From: Symbiodinium natans
Lineage: Eukaryota > Sar > Dinophyceae > Suessiales > Symbiodiniaceae
NCBI GenBank assembly: GCA_905221605.1
Contig: CAJNDS010002446.1
Location: 1,251,922 to 1,286,921 of the forward strand
Length of the DNA stretch: 35,000 bases
Direction: 5' to 3'
The notes beneath the pieces are model-generated. The model was not told the DNA's origin, searched no databases, and saw nothing but the letters and a program-made list of their open reading frames with translations. Numbering within the stretch: the stretch's first letter is position 1; each line of letters opens with the position of its first letter. This document shows positions 26,213-34,689 of the stretch, piece after piece. The translations under genes and the position numbers were made by a program.

Positions 26213-26312
26213 AGTGGTACCCTTTACCCTTTTTTTGGGGTTCTGGGTTGCCTTATGAGTAACCAACCCCAAAAAGGGGCGCCCTTGTTATGAGATGGTT
26301 CCTGGGCTGCAT
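26207..26312. repeat. dispersed element family 3, copy 2
   Basis: GTAGCCCAGTGG ... CCTGGGCTGC; the GCCCAG/CTGGGC ends are inverted. About 160 bp after copy 1. Confidence 0.6.
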
Positions 26313-26355
26313 TATGCTCTGAATGCATACCATGCGCACAAGTTAGACGCTTGAT

Positions 26356-26494
26356 GACGTGGATTATCGTGGGTTCAGCTGAAGATACAATCTGTGTAGA
26401 AGCTGACAAGAAACCAGCACAGATAATTTTCCGAAACCTCAAGTCTTTGGCTGGCGCGCAGGCGCAGACTTGTCAACCTTGTTAGACAAGATGA
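26356..26494 (+). CDS. exon-like fragment
   Basis: Reads TWIIVGSAEDTICVEADKKP then AQIIFRNLKSLAGAQ. Confidence 0.4.
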
Positions 26495-26602
26495 ACATTA
26501 AAAAAAGGAACTGGTCAACTGCGTACCTCCCACCTTCAGCTAAAGGAAGTCGTGGAAGAGTGCTCCATGTCCGAAACGTCCCCGACAGGTGCGCAACAAC
26601 TA
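26480..26602 (+). CDS. exon-like fragment (frame differs from previous)
   Basis: Reads LLDKMNIKKRNWSTAYLPPS then AKGSRGRVLHVRNVPDRC. Confidence 0.4.
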
Positions 26603-26723
26603 AACCCTAAACCCGAAGCCCAACCGCTCTCACGCAAACTCCCAAGAACGGTTTAGGGTTTAGGGTTTAGGGTCTAGGGTTTAGGGTTTAGGGTTTAGGG
26701 TTTAGGGTTTAGGGTTTTGGGTC

Positions 26724-26822
26724 CAATTTTGCTCCGTGCCCCAAGGTGTGGAATGTGGCATCCAGTCGTCCAGTGTGGGGTCAGCTGGGTCAACACATGC
26801 CAGGCACTGTTCAGACTTGGTT
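26724..26822 (+). CDS. exon-like fragment
   Basis: Reads NFAPCPKVWNVASSRPVWGQ then LGQHMPGTVQTWLG. Confidence 0.4.
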
Positions 26823-26911
26823 GGGGTTTAGCGCTTAGGGCTTAGCTAAGTTCTAAGGGCTTGTGGTTTGGGGTTTAGGGGTTCAGGGATTTAGGGTTTG
26901 AAAAAACGCAT

Positions 26912-26978
26912 TAGCGCGTGTGTGGGGCATGTCTTTGATTGTCGGACATGGTGCAGAGTCTGAAAGTGCCCCAGACCC
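26912..26978 (+). CDS. exon-like fragment
   Basis: Reads ALARVWGMSLIVGHGAESES. Confidence 0.35.
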
Positions 26979-27050
26979 TAAACCCTAAACCCTAAACCCT
27001 AAACCCTAAACCCTAAACCCTAAACCCTAAACCCTAAACCCTAAACCCTA
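26975..27050 (-). repeat. (CCCTAAA)n block
   Basis: About eleven units. A TTTAGGG/TATAGGG block at 27114-27168 and a CCCTAAA block at 27315-27402 follow. Confidence 0.95.
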
Positions 27051-27169
27051 TAGAAACTCCTACATCCCGCGCGCGGACCCCTGTGGTTGGAAGAGTTCAG
27101 GTTGGAGGAGCTCAGGGTTTAGGGTATAGGGTTTAGGGTATAGGGTTTAGGGTTTAGGGTTTAGGGTTG

Positions 27170-27270
27170 ATGTTTGAACTGGGGCCTTCGTGTTGGACGA
27201 AGGGCTTCCGCACAAAACCGCATGCAAGCGCGAAGTTGGCTGCAGCCAAGCCTCATTGGGTTCTCTAGAT
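27170..27270 (+). CDS. exon-like fragment
   Basis: Reads MFELGPSCWTKGFRTKPHAS then AKLAAAKPHWVL and a TAG. Confidence 0.4.
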
Positions 27271-27402
27271 TAGGTCCCTTTCTGGGTCCTTATTATAAGG
27301 GTGCCGCACGATATAAACCCTGACCCTAAACCCTAAACCCTAAACCCTAAACCCTAAACCCCAAACCCTAAACCCTAAACCCCAAACCCTAGACCCTAAA
27401 CC

Positions 27403-27489
27403 CGTCCGAGCGCTGTGCATGCCGAAGCAGCGCAGGTTCTGGCGAGCAGCGATGCATCCATCAACGTCCCTTGGAAGTGCGAAGGCGTA
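27403..27489 (+). CDS. exon-like fragment
   Basis: Reads RPSAVHAEAAQVLASSDASI then NVPWKCEGV. Confidence 0.45.
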
Positions 27490-27610
27490 TAGGGTTTAGG
27501 GTTTAGGCTTTATAGGGTTTAGGGTTTAGGGTTTAGGGTTTAGGGTTTAGGGTTTAGGGTTTAGGGTTTAGGGTTTAGGGTTTAGGGTTTAGGGTTTAGG
27601 GTTTAGGGCG
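27489..27610 (+). repeat. (TTTAGGG)n array
   Basis: About sixteen units. The opposite-orientation array 27672-27808 lies 60 bp away. Confidence 0.95.
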
Positions 27611-27671
27611 TAGGCTTGGGTCCGCAAAGGCTTTTTTGGGCGCTCCCAAGGGGAGAGCCGGGGAGAATCTT

Positions 27672-27808
27672 AACCCTAAAACCCTAGACCCTAAGCCCTG
27701 AGCCCTGAGCCCTAAGCCCTAGGCCCGAAGCCCTAAACCCTAAACCCTAAACCCTAAACCCTAAACCCTAAACCCTAAACCCTAAACCCTAAACCCTAAA
27801 CCCTAAAC
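27672..27808 (-). repeat. (CCCTAAA)n array
   Basis: CCCTGAG/CCCTAAG variants at the left, regular at the right. Confidence 0.9.
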
Positions 27809-27810
27809 GG

Positions 27811-27921
27811 TCTGAAGCCGCGAGTCGGTCTGAAGTTAAAACCCCTTCTGAGCTCAGCATGAATTGCATCGGTTTGGAGTTTTTGGCAGGCTTTCCAAGG
27901 GTCGTAAATATGATCCCTGGG
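27811..27921 (+). CDS. exon-like fragment
   Basis: Reads SEAASRSEVKTPSELSMNCI then GLEFLAGFPRVVNMIPG. Confidence 0.4.
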
Positions 27922-28027
27922 TAGCGCTCGGGCTGAAGTAGGGCTGTTACGGGTTGTTGGTTTATATAGATTTAGGATTTAGGGTTCGAGGGGCTACGTA
28001 GGTTTACATTTGGGTTTAGTCTTTACA

Positions 28028-28155
28028 TGGCTCCAATATGGTCCCTTACCTTCTTCGAAGGGTTCTGGTGTGGGCCCTTGGGGTTCATAGGGTATATAAG
28101 GGGTATATAAGGGGTCCCCGTTTAAGGGCCCATATTGATGGACCATGAAACTACC
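28028..28155. repeat. palindromic GGGCCC-type element
   Basis: CCCTTACCTTCTTCGAAGGG, tandem GGGTATATAAG and ...GGGCCCATATTGATGGACC resemble 30044-30176, which has CCCTTACCTTCTTTAACGGG and GGGCCCATACTAAGGGACC. Confidence 0.5.
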
Positions 28156-28236
28156 CCAAACCCTAAACCCTAAACCCTAAACCCTAAACCCTAAACCCTA
28201 AACCCTAAACCCTAAACCCTAAACCCTAAACCCTAA
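28156..28236 (-). repeat. (CCCTAAA)n array
   Basis: About eleven units. Next blocks: 28339-28380 (TTTAGGG) and 28512-28582 (CCCTAAA). Confidence 0.95.
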
Positions 28237-28237
28237 G

Positions 28238-28298
28238 AGGCTCGAAGTTGCCCTATGTCATGGGCCCGAGCACCCTGCAGAGATTTCAACCCATGGGT
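28238..28298 (+). CDS. exon-like fragment
   Basis: Reads RLEVALCHGPEHPAEISTHG. Confidence 0.35.
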
Positions 28299-28380
28299 AG
28301 TTCTCATAAATTGGGGTCCCTTTGAGAGTCTATCAATTAAGGGTTTAGGGTTTAGGGTTTAGGATTTAGGGTTTAGGGTG

Positions 28381-28511
28381 CCGCACTATAAGAGAGCTAC
28401 CCACATGGCTTGGGATGTAGGCCTACAACTCTCTTTCGCGGCTCGCATGCGAACTCAACCACAACTGCAGTCGTTCGTGTGCGTTCAGTTTGCAGTCGCC
28501 GTGCTTCTTCT
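28381..28511 (+). CDS. exon-like fragment
   Basis: Reads PHYKRATHMAWDVGLQLSFA then ARMRTQPQLQSFVCVQFAVA. Confidence 0.45.
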
Positions 28512-28586
28512 TACCCTAAACCCTAAACCCTAAACCCTAAACCCTAAACCCTAAACCCTAAACCCTAAACCCTAAACCCTAAGCAA

Positions 28587-28673
28587 AGGTGGACATCCGG
28601 AGCTACGACTTCGAATACGGAAGTGATGACCCCAACGATGCCAGGAGACTGCCCCTTCATGACCTTTTCTAGA
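28587..28673 (+). CDS. exon-like fragment
   Basis: Reads KVDIRSYDFEYGSDDPNDAR then RLPLHDLF and a TAG; strongly coding. Confidence 0.5.
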
Positions 28674-28686
28674 GTACCCTGTTTGC

Positions 28687-28780
28687 GGTTTAGGGTTTAG
28701 GGTTTAGGGTTTAGGGTTTAGGGTTTAGGGTTTAGGGTTTAGGGTTTAGGGTTTAGGGTTTAGGGTTTAGGGTTTAGGGT
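28687..28780 (+). repeat. (TTTAGGG)n array flanked by a 10-bp duplication
   Basis: About thirteen units lie between two copies of TACCCTGTTT (28675-28684 and 28781-28790). Another TTTAGGG block is at 29005-29070. Confidence 0.9.
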
Positions 28781-28877
28781 TACCCTGTTTTCCCTTTGCT
28801 TGGGTTCTGGGATTCCCTTGTCAAGTAACACCAACCGCAAGAGGGGGCCCTAATTAGATTATGGTTGCTGGGCAAGC
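28780..28877. repeat. dispersed element family 3, copy 3
   Basis: More diverged copy. It begins inside the TACCCTGTTT duplication next to the telomeric array. Confidence 0.5.
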
Positions 28878-28924
28878 CTAAACCCTAACCCCTAAACCCT
28901 CAACCCCGTTACTGGGCCACAAAC

Positions 28925-29006
28925 CCCTGGCATCTTTTTGTGCCTTCGACACTTCACGGATGCATTGGGCAGATTGTGGAGGGTGTGCGGAAGTCGGCCG
29001 AAGCGG
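28925..29006 (+). CDS. exon-like fragment, frame uncertain
   Basis: Best frame WHLFVPSTLHGCIGQIVEGV then RKSAEAV; another frame is also open. Confidence 0.35.
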
Positions 29007-29094
29007 TTTAGGGTTTAGGTTTTAGGGTTTAGGGTTTAGGGTTTAGGGCTTAGGGCTTAGGGTTTAGGGTTGTGGCACAGGGATGGTGCTGCTG

Positions 29095-29390
29095 CCGCTT
29101 CTGCTGCTCCTATTGCTACCACAATTGTAACTATTATTTTTATTGCTATCAGTGCCATTATTTCTATAAGTACGATATTTACTACGACTTCCATTCTTAC
29201 TATCTGTCTATTCTTGTTGTTATGATTTATCACAATTATTTACGCTATTTCTCTTTTTACTTCTTGTTTACACTTGTTTTTGTACTAAACCATTGTCATG
29301 TTTATGAATGTTCTTCTTATTATTTCGATTATTCACTGTTGTTAGCGATATTGTTTCTATGATTGTTATTACTGCCATCTTTTATTCCCA
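29095..29390. repeat. AT-rich, pyrimidine-biased degenerate microsatellite
   Basis: Dominated by TAT, TTC, TTG and TAC triplets. The open frame through it (Tyr/Cys/Phe-rich) is a composition artefact. Confidence 0.6.
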
Positions 29391-29578
29391 ACAGCCGCAG
29401 GGTTGGGTTTCTGTCTCTAGAGGCGGGGGGGGGCATCTGCCTCCCCGGACGCCGGAACGGAGCGGAACGGAACTTGATCATGTTTAGCTTGTGCCGCTGC
29501 AGAGCCCAAAAGTTGTCAAAGTTGTTGTCCAACTGATCCCAGCCCAGCTCCTTCAAGCGAAGACTGCGTCAGCAGGAC

Positions 29579-29693
29579 ATACCGCGGTGTGATTCCCGTT
29601 CATGGCAGCTATGATGGCAGCCACCTGTTTGAGGGAATGTTCATGTCCTTTGGGCACCTTGTGTTCAGCGTGGCCATGCTTAGAGAAGGTTGA
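29579..29693 (+). CDS. exon-like fragment
   Basis: Reads YRGVIPVHGSYDGSHLFEGM then FMSFGHLVFSVAMLREG. Confidence 0.5.
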
Positions 29694-29773
29694 CCCTAAA
29701 CCCTAAACCCTAAACCCTAAACCCTAAACCCTAAACCCTAAACCCTAAACCCTAAACCCTAAACCCTAAACCC
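29693..29773 (-). repeat. (CCCTAAA)n array
   Basis: About eleven perfect units. Confidence 0.95.
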
Positions 29774-29810
29774 ATTTAGATTCAGCGACTCTGAGGTCCC
29801 CCTGTCAACA

Positions 29811-29895
29811 CGTGGACGCAACTCAACAAACCCGCAGATGGCGGCGTGATGCTCCAACTTTCGGACTACAGTGGCTCGGACTTTCTGGTATCTTA
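29811..29895 (+). CDS. exon-like fragment
   Basis: Reads TWTQLNKPADGGVMLQLSDY then SGSDFLVS. Confidence 0.4.
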
Positions 29896-29964
29896 GGCTT
29901 CCTGGTTCTTATAGGGTTTAGGGTTTAGGGTTTAGGGTTTAGGGTTTAGGCTTCCTGGTTCTTA
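29893..29964 (+). repeat. short TTTAGGG block flanked by a 19-bp direct repeat
   Basis: TTAGGCTTCCTGGTTCTTA occurs at 29893-29911 and 29946-29964 with about five TTTAGGG units between. It looks like a target duplication around a small telomeric insertion. Confidence 0.75.
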
Positions 29965-30176
29965 GTAGGGGCTGAGGGAATGAGGGCCCTACCTGTACCC
30001 TTTAAGGGATTATATAGGGCCCTGATTCCCTAGTGAAGATGTATGGGCCCTGAATAGTATGCTCCCTTACCTTCTTTAACGGGTTCCTTTTTTAAAAGGG
30101 CCCATACTAAGGGACCTTGGCTTCAAAAAAGGGCTCCTGCTTTTGAGGGCCCACACGAAGGGGCCATGTAGCTACC
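29962..30176. repeat. two adjacent palindromic elements
   Basis: 29962-30036 resembles the palindrome at 243-327 (GGGAATGAGGGCCCTA ... TATATAGGGCCC). 30044-30176 resembles 28028-28155. Confidence 0.55.
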
Positions 30177-30180
30177 CCAA

Positions 30181-30250
30181 GAGCCAGGCTCCGCCAGCGA
30201 TGTCCGTGCTTGCGTCACGTACACAGATCCTTGGCAGCGGAAGCAGAGCG
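30181..30250 (+). CDS. exon-like fragment
   Basis: Reads EPGSASDVRACVTYTDPWQR. Confidence 0.35.
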
Positions 30251-30362
30251 TTTAGGGTTTAGGGTTTGGGGGTTAGGATGTAGGGTTTAGGGTTTAGGGT
30301 TTAGGGTTCAGGGTTTAGGGTTTAGGGTTTAGGGTTTCGGGTTCAGGGTTTAGGGTTGAGGG
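30250..30362 (+). repeat. TTTAGGG array
   Basis: Degenerate left end, TTCAGGG and TTTCGGG variants in the middle. Confidence 0.9.
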
Positions 30363-30397
30363 TTCTTCAATGTCCACATCATTCTGGACTTTGGTGA

Positions 30398-30868
30398 ACC
30401 CCAAACCCCCGAAGCCCTCTCAGCCCCCTAAACCCCCGAAACCCCCCAAAACCCCCCAAACCCCCGAAACCCCCTAAACCCCGTAAACCCCCTAAACCCC
30501 GTAAACCCCGTAAACCCCCTAAACCCCCCAAACCCCCGAAACCCCCTAAACCCCCTAAACCCCCTAAACCCCCTAAGCCCCCTAAACCCCCTAAACCCCC
30601 TAAACCCCCTAAACCCCCTAAACCCCCTAAACCCCCTAAACCCCCTAAACCCTAAACCCCTAAAACCCCTAAACCCCCTAACCCCCTAAACCCCCTAAAC
30701 CCCCATAAACCCTAAACCCCCGAACGACCAACCCTAAACCCTAAAAACCTTAAACCCCCTAAACCCCCTAAACCCCCTAAACCCCCTAAACCCCCTAAAC
30801 CCCCTAAACCCCCTAAACCCCCTAAACCCCCTAAACCCCCTAAACCCCCTAAACCCCCTAAACCCCCT
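30398..30868 (-). repeat. 9-nt variant array (CCCCCTAAA)n
   Basis: The longest variant array: CCCCCTAAA with CCCCCGAAA and CCCCGTAAA at the left and pure CCCCCTAAA at the right, with an internal disturbed patch at about 30652-30750. Confidence 0.95.
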
Positions 30869-30872
30869 TTTC

Positions 30873-30953
30873 CAAGGATGGGGCCACGCAGGTCGGGAAT
30901 ATGAAGATACGGCTCAAGACCCGCGAGGAGCCAGGCGACAGCTCCGCGACGAG
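30873..30953 (+). CDS. exon-like fragment
   Basis: Reads KDGATQVGNMKIRLKTREEP then GDSSATR. Confidence 0.45.
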
Positions 30954-31097
30954 GGTTTAGGGTTTAGGGTTTAGGGTTTAGGGTTTAGGGTTTAGGGTTT
31001 AGGGTTTAGGGTTTAGGGTTTAGGGTTCAGGGTGTTACGCTTTAGGGTTTAGGGTTTCAGGTTTAGGGTTTAGCGCTTAGGGTGTAGGGTTTAGGGA
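30954..31097 (+). repeat. (TTTAGGG)n array
   Basis: About ten perfect units, then variants. A similar block is at 31621-31700. Confidence 0.9.
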
Positions 31098-31295
31098 TCG
31101 CAGGAATGTCTGGAATGTCTGGAAGAAGCAGAAACTGCTAGCTCGGGAGCATAGAAGTACATAGGCCCGAGGTATCTCCGTATCAGAGCTCGTGATCTAT
31201 CCCATGTTTAGCCATATACCTCATACACGTTGGACTGAAGCTACACGCGGTCCCTGCACAGGTACAGTCTACTTTGAAGACTCATTTGGTGGGAC

Positions 31296-31496
31296 GTGGT
31301 CCGCAATGCGTTTGACGAACTACTGGTGTGGGAGTTGGCACCCGGTCTCCAATATCCATTGCGGCCGCAGTGGTTGGGCATGAGTTGGCAGATTTTCCTG
31401 TTCTCACACTTCAGCTACGAACGAAGAAGCCTTTTCCACTGTCTCTTGACCCATGGTATTGATTTGCTGAGTTGCGGCGTACTCCCGCAATACTGA
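31296..31496 (+). CDS. ORF or exon-like segment
   Basis: Contains RNAFDELLVWELAPGLQYPL then RPQWLGMSWQIFLFSHFS; a second frame (31192-31383) is open too. Confidence 0.35.
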   Translation: MVRNAFDELLVWELAPGLQYPLRPQWLGMSWQIFLFSHFSYERRSLFHCLLTHGIDLLSCGVLPQY

Positions 31497-31702
31497 GCAT
31501 TATCGGAAATATTGCTATTAATCACTTAGGGGCCTTGCGGCACGAGAGGCTCAAAGCAGAAGCATGCTCAATGAGGCGACCGTCGCATGCACGTGCACGC
31601 GCATCATCAGCAATCACTAGGGGGTGTAGGGTTTAGGGTTTAGGGTTTAGTGTTTAGGGTATAGGGTTTAGGGTTTAGGGTTTCGGGTTTAGGGTTTCCT
31701 TT

Positions 31703-32335
31703 GAAGGGCCATGAGGGAATGAGGAGGACCAAATTGGGAAACGGCCCAATGAAGCTAATCATGCCGGTTTTCTGGGCGCCATGATGCTGATAATGCCGGC
31801 CCCGCATCAGCGGCATCTTTGGGGTTCCTCACTGTTGCACCCCCCCTTTCAGGCCCTTCAAAGCCCTTCCCTTGCCTTCAAAAACCGAGCAAACGACACT
31901 GTAAGTTACAGCGTTTGGAGCTTCATTGCACTTCGGAGCAGCTCGCAAAAAAAAACGCCACCAAAACTTTGTCATGGTTGGGTAGCATTTTACATCTTTA
32001 AGGGTACTTAAACCCAATAAAGAATACAAATTTACATTTTTTCATACTATCCCAACCATGAACTAGAAAAGGCAAGGTCGCTTTCGGGGGCGAGCCTGGG
32101 GCCGCTCCGCCAGCCGGTCATGATGCAGCTGGAGCTCATGATGCCGGGGTTGGGCGGCGGGAGGTGGCGCTCCATCACTCTATCCCCGTTGGGGAATTGT
32201 TTTTTAATTTTGTTCATATAACCCCCAAGAGGATATTCAAGATATTTTTTTTATTCAGGTTCTGAGGGGAGTATAGATTAAGGCGTTTGTTCCTTAGCAA
32301 CGAAAGCAAACAAGAGGTGAAGGCCTGGGACCGGG
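31703..32335. other. no clear gene
   Basis: Unique sequence with overlapping weak frames on both strands (31781-32011 plus, 31829-32029 minus); recurring CATGATGC/TAATGCCGG words at 31760-31800 and 32118-32150. Confidence 0.3.
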
Positions 32336-32339
32336 GTTT

Positions 32340-32500
32340 GGGGTGGGGTAGCTGCCCGGTAGTGCGCGAAGGTCCTTGAGGGTAGCGGATAGTGGGGTAG
32401 TGGGGCAGTGGATAGTTGGGCTGTGTGGGGTAGTTGGGCAGTGTGGGGCATTGGGTAGTGGTAGTGGGGTGGCGGAAAGTGGGTTGCGGGATAGTGGTCA
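32340..32500 (+). repeat. G-rich tandem tract (GGTAGTGGG-like)
   Basis: Many GTGGGG, GTAGTGG and GGGCAGTG words give a strongly G-rich + strand with G-quadruplex potential. Confidence 0.6.
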
Positions 32501-32657
32501 TGCTTTCAAACCCTTGCAAACCCAACACACCAAGATGCACCAGTCTGTGTTTGTCAAAGCGCCTCCCTCGCCCACAGCGGGTTCGGCGGAAAACAGTAGA
32601 AAACCAGAACAATAATACTATTCCTGATCGCAACGCTGGTCGCATCGTAGCAGCAGC

Positions 32658-32661
<4 letters not shown>

Positions 32662-32748
<87 letters not shown>
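32662..32748. repeat. (GTA)n microsatellite
   Basis: About 29 perfect GTA units; poly-Val and poly-Tyr frames here are artefacts. Confidence 0.97.
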
Positions 32749-32910
32749 CGCGCTGGTTACGTACGTGTGTTGGTTGCGCAGGAGTGGGAGGAAAAGCATG
32801 CGTTTTACAGTGTTTTCAGCTGATGGCAGGTGATTGGCAGAGTTCCTCTTATCTTGTTTTTTTTTGACATGGAAGACACTGAGCGGAGTTCAGTGCTGGC
32901 CTCAAGCGGA

Positions 32911-33298
32911 CATGGATGCTCTGGTAACACGGACGTTATCATCGTGCGGACATAAATGCTCTGGTAACAGGGACGTTATCGTCGTGCGGACATGGATGCT
33001 CTGGCCATTCGCACGCCGTGAAGCCACGAAGTGTCGCAAATACCGATGTTTTTGCATGGAGGTTATCATCGTGCGGACATGGATGCTCTGGCACTGCGCA
33101 CGCAGTGGTCACACAAACGTTATCATTGCGCGGACATGGATGTTCTGGTAACACGGACAGTATCATCGTGCGGACATGGATGCTCTGGCAACACGGACGT
33201 TGCCAGTTATCATCGTGTCAACATGGATGCGCTGGTAACACGGACGTTATCATCGTGCGGACATGGATGCTCTGGCCATTCGCACGCAAAGAAGCCAC
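32911..33298 (+). repeat. minisatellite, 40-bp unit, about 8 copies
   Basis: Unit starts CATGGATGCTCTGGTAACAC and ends GTTATCATCGTGCGGA. Copies 3 and 8 carry an alternative CCATTCGCACGC...GAAGCCAC end, and the last copy runs straight into the next GTA microsatellite. Confidence 0.9.
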
Positions 33299-33385
<87 letters not shown>

Positions 33386-33430
33386 CAGTAGCAGTAGTAG
33401 TAGTAGTAGTCGTAGTAGTAGTAGTAGTCG
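33299..33430. repeat. interrupted (GTA)n microsatellite
   Basis: About 43 units with a few GCA and GTC interruptions toward the right. Confidence 0.95.
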
Positions 33431-33528
33431 CAATAGTATTGTAATCGTATTGGTAGTGGTAAGAACGATAATCGCAACCTATCCAAGATCAAGCAGAGAA
33501 GACCCTGGAAGACATGTCTCCAACTGCA

Positions 33529-33680
33529 GGTTGGACTGATACCTGCAAAGTTCAACTCCTCTCTGAGCACGGGGGACCCATCCGGATCTACAGATACGAG
33601 CTGGAGCCATCCTTCTGCATGCTGGGCTATCTTGAACATGTGTGTGTCGGCCAATGTGAACAGGCGCACATCCTTTCTTT
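33529..33680 (+). CDS. exon-like fragment
   Basis: AACTGCAG|GTTGG is acceptor-like. Reads GWTDTCKVQLLSEHGGPIRI then YRYELEPSFCMLGYLEHVCV. Confidence 0.45.
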
Positions 33681-33733
33681 AGGGTTTAGGGTTGAGGGTT
33701 GAGGTTTAGGGTTTAGGGTTTAGGGTTTAGGGT

Positions 33734-33772
<39 letters not shown>

Positions 33773-33808
33773 GGTTTAGGGTTTAGGGTTTAGGGTTTAG
33801 GGTTTGGG
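33679..33808 (+). repeat. TTTAGGG array with TTGAGGG core
   Basis: Six consecutive TTGAGGG units are bounded by TTTAGGG. The last blocks in the window are 34332-34358 (CCCTAAA) and 34474-34534 (TTTAGGG). Confidence 0.9.
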
Positions 33809-33812
33809 GAGA

Positions 33813-33924
33813 TGGCCGCCCAAGTTGCGTGTAACGTTCCCAGGGCCCCAGGAAGTGTAGGACCTACGGCTCAGGCAACCGTCAATGGCATGTTTAAGAC
33901 TGTTCCTAGAAGAAGGCCTGCGTG
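33813..33924 (+). CDS. exon-like fragment
   Basis: Reads MAAQVACNVPRAPGSVGPTA then QATVNGMFKTVPRRRPA and a TGA. Confidence 0.4.
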
Positions 33925-34091
33925 ACCTCTTTAGCAAGAGCTCATCTACTGCAAGCTGAGTACTGGTTAACTTCTTCACAGCCTAGGCGAGTCAAGTCAA
34001 TGTGTCATGTCCCTTCTATGGCCTACACCTACAAGCTTTTCCGGGGTTCCAAGCATGTTTTGGCAGTGACAACTGAACCGTTCTCTTTGCA

Positions 34092-34251
34092 GGAGCATTT
34101 CGGTCAGCATCTGCCGGTTACGCCTGACTTCACTTGTGTTGCCACTTTTGAAGGTTTCGCAAGTGGGTACATAATTGGTTCACTGATCGCATATGCTAAG
34201 GCTCAGAAGTGCGAATACTGCGACGCTTGGATTAGAAAAAGTTGTGTCTGA
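34092..34251 (+). CDS. exon-like fragment, possible terminal exon
   Basis: TTCTCTTTGCAG|GAGC is a good acceptor. Reads EHFGQHLPVTPDFTCVATFE then GFASGYIIGSLIAYAKAQKC and ends at a TGA. The same frame is open upstream to 33922. Confidence 0.5.
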
Positions 34252-34359
34252 CGGAGGCGAACATGGCAGGTCCTGGCTCGTTTCTCTTTCCGCCTCTTTG
34301 GCACCTCAGCCCAAATTCCCTCAAACATTCTACCCTAAACTCTAAACCCTAAACCCTTA

Positions 34360-34474
34360 TGCTCCTACTGCCTGAGGAACATTGTCACTTCAGTCCTGGG
34401 CCGCATGGATTTGGCACCGAGCCAGGCTGCCGAACTCATTCTGACTGCTGCGCTGCATGTGATTTCCCATTAGG
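34360..34474 (+). CDS. exon-like fragment
   Basis: Reads CSYCLRNIVTSVLGRMDLAP then SQAAELILTAALHVISH. Confidence 0.45.
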
Positions 34475-34689
34475 TTTTAGGGTTTAGGGTTTAGGGTTTA
34501 GGGTTTAGGGTTTAGGGTTTAGGGTTTAGGGTTTACCCCCAGTGTTGAATTAGGTACTGTGTAAGCAGTACACACATCATGATCGCTGGAGAGCTGCGAT
34601 GTGTGACGTTATGACGAGCATAATGACGATGACCATGATAGAATGATGTTGGTGAAGATGATAGCGATGATGAAGAAGTTTTGACGACA

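Noticed and set aside
29072-29362. Tyr/Cys-rich 96-aa ORF
   Set aside because: Degenerate AT-rich microsatellite; composition artefact.
32434-33669. ORFs with long Val, Tyr, Ser or Leu runs
   Set aside because: They are translations of (GTA)n microsatellites.
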